Shown: positions 42,604-47,576 of the stretch, piece after piece
Layout of the letters: every line of letters begins with the position of its first letter
Position numbering within the stretch: the stretch's first letter is position 1
From: Methanomassiliicoccales archaeon
Lineage (GTDB): Archaea > Thermoplasmatota > Thermoplasmata > RBG-16-68-12 > SOIM01
Direction: 5' to 3'
NCBI GenBank assembly: GCA_004377185.1
Contig: SOIM01000023.1
Location: 1 to 47,576, forward strand
Length of the DNA: 47,576 bases
Made by a program: the position numbers and the translations under genes
The notes under the pieces: model-generated
Seen by the model: the letters and a program-made list of their open reading frames with translations, nothing else
What the model was told of the DNA's origin: nothing
The model's database searches: none

Positions 42604-44552
42604 ACCTCCTTAAACACAGTCCCTGCTCTTCCGAAAGGTTTGAACCTGATACCGTTACCTTTATAGAACTTCAGGAAGAACTCGACATAGTTCAACCTGA
42701 TTGCCTGGATGCCTGAGGATATCGCACCAAGGATGAAGACCACCATATGAGCGAGGACCAAGAAAATCCCTCCGACTACGAGTCCGACTATCCCTCCGCC
42801 CAGAAACCATGGGATTAACATAGAGTTGAATGCGCTTGCAGTGGCGCCTTTGGCGACTGCAATTCCAGCCAGCCTTGCGTATGAGACCATGTTTGCGAGA
42901 AGACTCACCGCTTCTATCATTCCAAGAGGCCCTTCCCCAACAACGAGGAAACCCATTCCAACTCCGAGGAAAATGATGGCGACATACGAGATCACCCACC
43001 CCCCAAGCTCGAGGCCCCAGGCTGCCGGAAACGTGATGTTCAATCCCACAGCCTGCCCTGCGATTTGGGGCAGCTCCACGAAGAATGTGGCAACCCTCGG
43101 AGGGTAGTCTCTCATGTAGGCCATGACCATGATGAGCGTGAAGAATCCAACCAAAATGGACATCCATCCGATCTTCGCCAAGGCGTGCTTCTTGTTCTTC
43201 TTCACTTCGTTAACGAAAGCGAAAACATATCCGATTCCCAAATGGATGAACGCTGCAACGATCGAAAGGAGGATTAGGTTCACGACGTCGTGCAGTTTCT
43301 GGAAGAGCGGGAATTTCAGGCTGATGAAGCCGAGCTGAACCTCCACGTCATGGAAGAGCTCTATGCCGAACGCCTCTCCAAACACGAACAGGCCGAAGAA
43401 AAGCGCGAATAATCCTCCCCAGAACATGATCAACATCAAGTTTCTGAAATCAGGCATGTCCTTCAGTTTTGCCTGGAGCAACAAAGCAATGACCATCATC
43501 CCCACGCCGTACCCTATGTCCCCGATCATGAACCCGAAGAAAAGAGGGAACACGAAGAACACGATTGGCGTTGGATCAAGCTCCTCGCTGTCCGGTGTCG
43601 AGAACATGTGGATGAGGAATTCCACGCGGTTCACAGGTTCCGGGTTGTCCAGAAGTACAGGGGACTCCTCCTCTTCCTCTTCGATCTTCTCTACGTATAG
43701 AGTTCCGATCTTCTCCAGAGCGGACTTTGCTCCATCAAACCGTTCAGTAGGGATCCATCCGTCCATGGCGAATGAGTGATCTGTTGTGCAGCACCTCAAA
43801 GGGGCTTCTGCCTTCTCAACCTCAACAGATAGGAAACCCTCGGCCGAAAGAATGAAATGGGCGTGTTTTTCCCTAAGTGTGTCAAGCGTCTCTTGCGTTC
43901 TCTCCAATCTCTTCTGGAGCCCCTTCTTCTCCGTTTCCAGCTTTTTGACAATCCTTGGAGGCTGTCCCTCGCCCTCTGGAATTTCGACAGCCACAAACCC
44001 TCTTTCGCTGAGGAAGCTTTGCACCTCGGACGATTTCTCTTTGGGAACGAAGAGAGCTATGAACTTCTCGTGCTCGAACAGTTCAAAATCCTTTGTTACA
44101 CCTGAGAGGCCTTCGAGAGGTCTGGTGATTCTTCCCACGAAGACCTGGAGGCTCTCATAACCTCGATAGAGGTCCAAGGGCAGGGGGATGTGTGAGAAAG
44201 GCTCCAGAGCTTTCATCCGAAGGTCTATGTTGATGATCCGGGACTCTATCTTCTTTCTTGCATTGTCCTCATCGGATATCTGCAGTTCCAGGCTGGTGAT
44301 CTTGTCCCCGACATCTCCCTCTATCGGAACCTTCTTCTTCTCCTTCAAGTCCTCCAGGTTGAGAATGTTGGAAATGGAACGAAGCTTGATGAGGCTGTCT
44401 GAGGCCGAGGCCGCTTTCTCTGAGGGCCTTCCCATTTTGAAAGTCTCGTCCTCGTCAAGGAAATCCAGAATATGTAAGACCTCTAAGGAGTAAAGAACGT
44501 CAACCGTTGGGTCCAGGGAATCATGGGGGCCAACGATGAGAATCCTACACAT
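42600..44552 (-). CDS. atpI: A/V-type ATPase subunit I (stator, ion channel half)
   Basis: 650 residues. The soluble N-terminal half (~1-330) is helical and charged. Eight or so TM helices follow from ~335 (PIVFFVFPLFFGFMIGDIGY). The late helix SLLANMVSYARLAGIAVAKG carries the essential Arg of the a/I family in SYARLAG. It conducts ions to the K ring. Confidence 0.95.
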   Translation of the reverse strand: MCRILIVGPHDSLDPTVDVLYSLEVLHILDFLDEDETFKMGRPSEKAASASDSLIKLRSISNILNLEDLKEKKKVPIEGDVGDKITSLELQISDEDNARKKIESRIINIDLRMKALEPFSHIPLPLDLYRGYESLQVFVGRITRPLEGLSGVTKDFELFEHEKFIALFVPKEKSSEVQSFLSERGFVAVEIPEGEGQPPRIVKKLETEKKGLQKRLERTQETLDTLREKHAHFILSAEGFLSVEVEKAEAPLRCCTTDHSFAMDGWIPTERFDGAKSALEKIGTLYVEKIEEEEEESPVLLDNPEPVNRVEFLIHMFSTPDSEELDPTPIVFFVFPLFFGFMIGDIGYGVGMMVIALLLQAKLKDMPDFRNLMLIMFWGGLFALFFGLFVFGEAFGIELFHDVEVQLGFISLKFPLFQKLHDVVNLILLSIVAAFIHLGIGYVFAFVNEVKKNKKHALAKIGWMSILVGFFTLIMVMAYMRDYPPRVATFFVELPQIAGQAVGLNITFPAAWGLELGGWVISYVAIIFLGVGMGFLVVGEGPLGMIEAVSLLANMVSYARLAGIAVAKGATASAFNSMLIPWFLGGGIVGLVVGGIFLVLAHMVVFILGAISSGIQAIRLNYVEFFLKFYKGNGIRFKPFGRAGTVFKEV

Positions 44553-44892
44553 CTCTTTTGGTCGGAACAGCTACTACCCCCTCCTCGAAGCGCTTCAACA
44601 AGAGCGAGGCAGCTTCATCTGTTTTTGTCGTTCCTCTCTGCTTAATCATCTCTGCTTCCTTTTGCCCTTGCTGGAGAATCTCGGACCTCTTGACATCTAT
44701 TTCTCTCTTGCCAGCCTCCACGCGCTCTTTCAGTGCGTTGCCGGCAGTGCGCCTTGATTCCTCTTGAATTCTGAGGACTTCCCTTCTTGCCTCTTTCAAA
44801 ATCCTGTCCTTCTCGGAAGTTGCCCTTTCCCTCATCTTCTTGACTTCCAACTCCGCCTCCTTCACCCTGACCAATGCATCGGCCTTCTTCAT
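44545..44892 (-). CDS. atpH: A/V-type ATPase subunit H (peripheral stalk)
   Basis: 115 residues from the ATG at 44892; I prefer this to the upstream GTG (44922) and ATG (44901) because the TATA box at 44921-44930 would place transcription start near 44898. It begins MKKADALVRVKEAELEVKKM and is a single charged coiled coil, as in AtpH, the partner of E. First gene of the operon H-I-K-E-C-F-A-B-D. Confidence 0.88.
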   Translation of the reverse strand: MKKADALVRVKEAELEVKKMRERATSEKDRILKEARREVLRIQEESRRTAGNALKERVEAGKREIDVKRSEILQQGQKEAEMIKQRGTTKTDEAASLLLKRFEEGVVAVPTKRDV

Positions 44893-44920
44893 CGAACCCA
44901 TTGGGTAATTCGGATAATTC

Positions 44921-44930
44921 ACTTAAAGGT
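44921..44930 (-). promoter_or_regulatory. TATA-like box for the ATPase operon
   Basis: ACCTTTAAGT on the minus strand. It fixes the atpH start at 44892 with a leader of about six bases; no other promoter is evident within the nine genes, most of which overlap or abut. Confidence 0.55.
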
Positions 44931-45057
44931 TTCGTGGAACTGGAACTCCAATACTTTCTAGCCAGATACTGAAAATCTTCGGATATCGCAACCCGCTTTG
45001 CAGTCCTCGTCAATGCACGCAATCCCGAATCTCTCTCCTGCAAAAAGAAGATGGGGT

Positions 45058-45867
45058 CTACCCCTCGGGCGGTGCAATCCCCAGGCCGATACCGATAGTC
45101 TCGATCATGCCTTCGAAAGTCCCGACCTTTGGTATGAGCTTCACATCGATTCCCTCGGACTCCAGTTTTTTCTTGGTCGCTCTTGTCATTGCCGCTACGA
45201 TTCTGTTGTTGAGTATGTCTACGACCTTCTCCCTGACCCCCAGGTCTTCGGCTATTTCCAAAAAGTTAGCCACCGTCAGGCTGCTGGTGAACGCGAAGAT
45301 GTCGATTTCCCTTCTGATCACTCTCTTCATCATTCTCCTCGCCTCGGAAAGGTCCTCAGGCATCTCCACCGAATACAAAGGAAGGACGTGTACGTCCGCC
45401 CCCATTGTTGCGAGGCCTTCCGCGAGCGACTTCGAACCTTTCACGCTGGTGAGTATCTCAATCCTTCGGCCCGGAACGTCGTATTGGCTGCCCAGGTATG
45501 AGATCAGACCCTTGACCGTCAGCACGGGAGGAGGGTCATCCAGCTCCAGCTCGTGATTCCTGAGTGATTTGGCGGTCTGCTCTCCGATGGCCATAAGGAT
45601 GCAGCTGCTGAGCTGGCTCAGGAACCTGTCCTTTGGTACGTAAGATGCGGCGTTCTCGATTGCGAACTTTATCGCATTCTCGCTCATGAAAAGGCAAAGG
45701 TATATCGAGCGGTTCGACAGCGCAACGAGGAAGTTCCGGAACTCCCCGTTCGAGACTCTCTTGGTCTCGATCATCGGTGCACCTATCGGGTCAAATCCCA
45801 GGTTTCTAGCTAGTTCCATCGATTCGGGAAGAACCTCTATTGGGCGCATCAATGCTACGCGGTTCAA
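45058..45867 (-). CDS. hemD: Uroporphyrinogen-III synthase
   Basis: 269 residues from a TTG at 45867 (ATG at 45849 possible). HemD sequences are weakly conserved, but the plan fits: N-terminal RPIEVLPESMELARNLGFDP, the middle ILTSVKGSKSLAEGL..MGADVHVLPLY (domain 2), and DIFAFTSSLTVANFLEIA, matching the F.TS...V..F pattern of the active cleft. It closes hydroxymethylbilane to uroporphyrinogen III for haem, sirohaem or corrinoid synthesis. No other tetrapyrrole gene is adjacent. Confidence 0.85.
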   Translation of the reverse strand: MNRVALMRPIEVLPESMELARNLGFDPIGAPMIETKRVSNGEFRNFLVALSNRSIYLCLFMSENAIKFAIENAASYVPKDRFLSQLSSCILMAIGEQTAKSLRNHELELDDPPPVLTVKGLISYLGSQYDVPGRRIEILTSVKGSKSLAEGLATMGADVHVLPLYSVEMPEDLSEARRMMKRVIRREIDIFAFTSSLTVANFLEIAEDLGVREKVVDILNNRIVAAMTRATKKKLESEGIDVKLIPKVGTFEGMIETIGIGLGIAPPEG

Positions 45868-46097
45868 TTTTCCTCACCAGGCGTCCTTTCCTTCCGGAAG
45901 GTTTCAGACAACTCTCTTCTGTGGTTGGGTTTCCATGCGTATATTGTTTGGAGTATTTGCCACTTTCTCCGACCTTTTTGGGGGACGGAATAGGTTTGTT
46001 GTATGATGTGTACATACGTTTTTGATTTCTCGACAATCTGAGCACATTTCGACTTTGATTCTTGCGATATCAGAGAGCAATGTAACGAAAAGCGGTA

Positions 46098-46106
46098 ATT
46101 ATAAAT
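46098..46106 (+). promoter_or_regulatory. TATA-like box for the Lrp/AsnC gene
   Basis: attataaat, the best TATA in the window. Transcription would begin near 46129, after the TTG at 46119, so the ATG at 46140 is the start, with a ~10-base leader. Confidence 0.55.
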
Positions 46107-46139
46107 ATTTTTGCGACGTTGGATATATCGGTTATAGAC

Positions 46140-46661
46140 ATGAAGAATGACCAACCCAAGAAGAAGATGAATTCGGAACTGGCTCAGAGATGGGAAGGGC
46201 TCGACCTCAAGCTCTTGCCGATTGATCAGACTGACATACAAATTCTCTCCATGCTCAGGATGAACTCTAGAGCGGCAAACATCGAGATCGCCAGAGAACT
46301 CGGGATAAGTGAAGCGACCGTCAGGAGAAGGATAAAGAACCTGGAGCAGAAGGGGATCATCAAGGGATACAGCACCTATGTGGATTACCAACTAATCGAG
46401 AACCCTGTGAAGGCCTACATCCATCTCGGTGTGTCCAGCGACAGCCGGGACGAAGTGGTGAAGAAGATATGCGCACATAACAGGGCCGTCGCTGTCTATC
46501 GGGTTACCGGTGATTATGAGATCCTCTGTGTCATGCTCTTTATGGACATGTCCGAGATGCAGACTTTCATAGATTCCTACCTCAAGATGGACGGGATCAA
46601 CAAGGTGAAGACGCAAATCGTGATGAGCCCGTACAAAGGGGTTCCTTGGACTGGGGTATAG
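46140..46661 (+). CDS. Lrp/AsnC-family transcription regulator
   Basis: 173 residues. After a charged N-terminal lead of ~30 residues come the AsnC helix-turn-helix (DQTDIQILSMLRMNSRAANI, ARELGISEATVRRRIKNLEQ) and the RAM ligand-binding domain (VKAYIHLGVSSDSRDEVVKK, RVTGDYEILCVMLFMDMSEM). The G-D-Y-[DE] of the RAM domain is intact. The first 30 residues are an extension beyond the usual ~150-residue proteins. It is divergent from hemD across ~270 bases and might control it or itself. Confidence 0.92.
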   Translation: MKNDQPKKKMNSELAQRWEGLDLKLLPIDQTDIQILSMLRMNSRAANIEIARELGISEATVRRRIKNLEQKGIIKGYSTYVDYQLIENPVKAYIHLGVSSDSRDEVVKKICAHNRAVAVYRVTGDYEILCVMLFMDMSEMQTFIDSYLKMDGINKVKTQIVMSPYKGVPWTGV

Positions 46662-46668
46662 GACGACC

Positions 46669-46863
46669 TCAATTGTTAGATTTCTCGTCTTTCATTATAG
46701 AGAACGACTTGACTCTGTTTGTTCGTGGGAGTTTCTCGATTACCACTGAGACGTTCTCAACTGTCAAAAAGCAACAACTCGGACCACTGGACCTGGGCGC
46801 GGCCCAAGTAGCAACCTTCTGAGTTCTCTCCTCGAACCTTGCCACAGACTCCCCTCCACTCAT
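46669..46863 (-). CDS. Possible 64-residue protein, unknown
   Basis: The frame gives plausible composition (SGGESVARFEERTQKVAT, VSVVIEKLPRTNRVKSF) but no domain I recognise and no strong promoter. The other strand also holds a ~50-codon frame starting at a TTG near 46673 that reads equally sensibly. I cannot say which, if either, is real. Confidence 0.3.
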   Translation of the reverse strand: MSGGESVARFEERTQKVATWAAPRSSGPSCCFLTVENVSVVIEKLPRTNRVKSFSIMKDEKSNN

Positions 46864-47310
46864 AAATGTAAGAGTGCATTATCAAGTGCGACATGAATCA
46901 CTCTTTTTCTCCGTCGGCTTTGAAACTGAAGTCCCAAGCCCTCCATCGGCTTTTTGGCAAACGAAGAAACGCCGTCGTTGATTCTTTTCTTCTTTTTCTC
47001 TGAGAATCTCCCTCCTCTGGAACTTACCCAGACTTTACACATTTGACGTGGTTGATAATGAACCAAGTCATTTTTTGGCCACTCTTCAAGCACAACTAGA
47101 CGTGAAGACCATTTTCGCCCCTTTAGCTGAAATCTTGTCCAACGTTTTTTGGCGTATCCAAAGTTGCAACCGTGGAGAGCGATGTTGCGAATGGCAAGGC
47201 GTAGATGAAGCGTATCTGTTATATCGTACGAAGTTGCCCGCCTTTTACTGACGAAAAACTTCGACGGCCTCTAGCCGAAAATCGACTTATAGCACCGTTC
47301 GGTTCCGTCG
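46864..47310. other. Intergenic stretch without a recognisable gene
   Basis: I see no domain, tRNA, rRNA or repeat here. Several T-rich runs occur (ttcttttcttctttttc near 46982-46998) that could end transcription. The short open frames lack promoters and have shadow-like composition. Confidence 0.35.
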
Positions 47311-47576
47311 TTGATCGATGGACGGGCAGACCCTGCAGGTGCTGGCCAACGCACTTCGCATCCGGATTCGAAAGTCGCTTCAGCAGGGGCCGAAGCCTCA
47401 GCTGCCAGGGTCAAGATGGATTTACAGACAGCGCTCGCGGTGCGGATGCTGCTTTCTGAGGGGGCGTTTTTGGTCAGGCTTAGACGCCTAGGTGGTGACT
47501 CGACCCACCACGAGAAACATTTGCCCAAAGGTTCAGGCAGGGGGCGGGTGTTTAGGGGCCAAGAAGATTCATATAC
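47311..47576 (+). CDS. Possible partial gene running off the right edge
   Basis: A plus frame from a TTG at 47311 stays open for 88 codons to the end. It is Ala/Arg-rich (SKVASAGAEASAARVKMDLQ, TALAVRMLLSEGAFLVRLRR) and more GC-rich than its surroundings. I recognise no domain. The opposite strand also has an 85-codon frame of similar plausibility. A foreign insertion or a contig-end artefact are alternatives. Confidence 0.25.
   Translation, partial: MIDGRADPAGAGQRTSHPDSKVASAGAEASAARVKMDLQTALAVRMLLSEGAFLVRLRRLGGDSTHHEKHLPKGSGRGRVFRGQEDSY

Noticed and set aside
47250..47576. Possible structured RNA (RNase P or SRP RNA) at the right edge
   Set aside because: I could not find the conserved cores of either RNA, and no T-arm or D-arm pattern of a tRNA was seen here or elsewhere.

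Overview
The window is archaeal chromosomal DNA, probably from the Candidatus Thermoplasmatota. It carries the archaeal information-processing genes rpoE1 (Rpb7-like), spt4, rps24e and rps27ae, a GTP-dependent dephospho-CoA kinase, an archaeal-type phosphoglycerate mutase, a nine-gene A/V-type ATPase operon (order H-I-K-E-C-F-A-B-D), a four-subunit pyruvate:ferredoxin oxidoreductase, an archaeosortase and Lrp-type regulators. Many TATA-like boxes lie 25-30 bases upstream of the start codon, so leaderless or very short-leader transcripts look common. The phylum assignment is inference from gene content, not a computed phylogeny.

Layout. 1-5.4 kb is accessory: a secreted repeat protein running off the left edge, a signal-peptide gene stub, a PD-(D/E)XK-like orphan, a multi-TM receptor, a tiny lysine-rich CxH zinc protein, a corA remnant and a radical SAM/SPASM-like enzyme. 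5.6-15.7 kb holds a Ras-like GTPase, a TPR signalling ATPase, a winged-helix/NTPase/TPR regulator, and a 788-residue coiled-coil protein. 15.7-28.3 kb is mostly housekeeping: nadA, apgM, a membrane pyrophosphatase with an unusual exported N-terminal domain, the rpoE1-spt4-DPCK-S24e-S27ae cluster, a winged-helix regulator with an M29 aminopeptidase, and porGDAB. 28.3-36.5 kb has pyrF, two more Ras-like GTPases in tandem, a 1,702-residue single-pass receptor and an archaeosortase. 36.6-46.7 kb has the ATPase operon, hemD and an Lrp/AsnC regulator. The last 0.9 kb has no gene I can name.

The most interesting signal is a C-terminal or inserted domain of about 110-125 residues that looks roadblock/longin-like. 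I find it in three otherwise unrelated proteins: the multi-TM receptor at 2168-3565, the TPR ATPase at 6565-9522 (inserted between Walker A and Walker B), and the cytoplasmic tail of the giant receptor at 30494-35602. The copies share a helix around DxDI..GML.AV and an end motif YG..L..W.GD. All three lie within a few kb of Ras-like GTPases, and all three GTPases lack the catalytic Gln of the DxxGQ motif. I propose a receptor/Ras-like GTPase signalling system in which this domain is the GTPase partner or regulator. The co-occurrence is visible in the sequence; the function is inference.

Energy genes form a coherent set: porGDAB makes reduced ferredoxin, the K+-independent-type pyrophosphatase should pump protons, and the A-type ATPase would use or build the same gradient.
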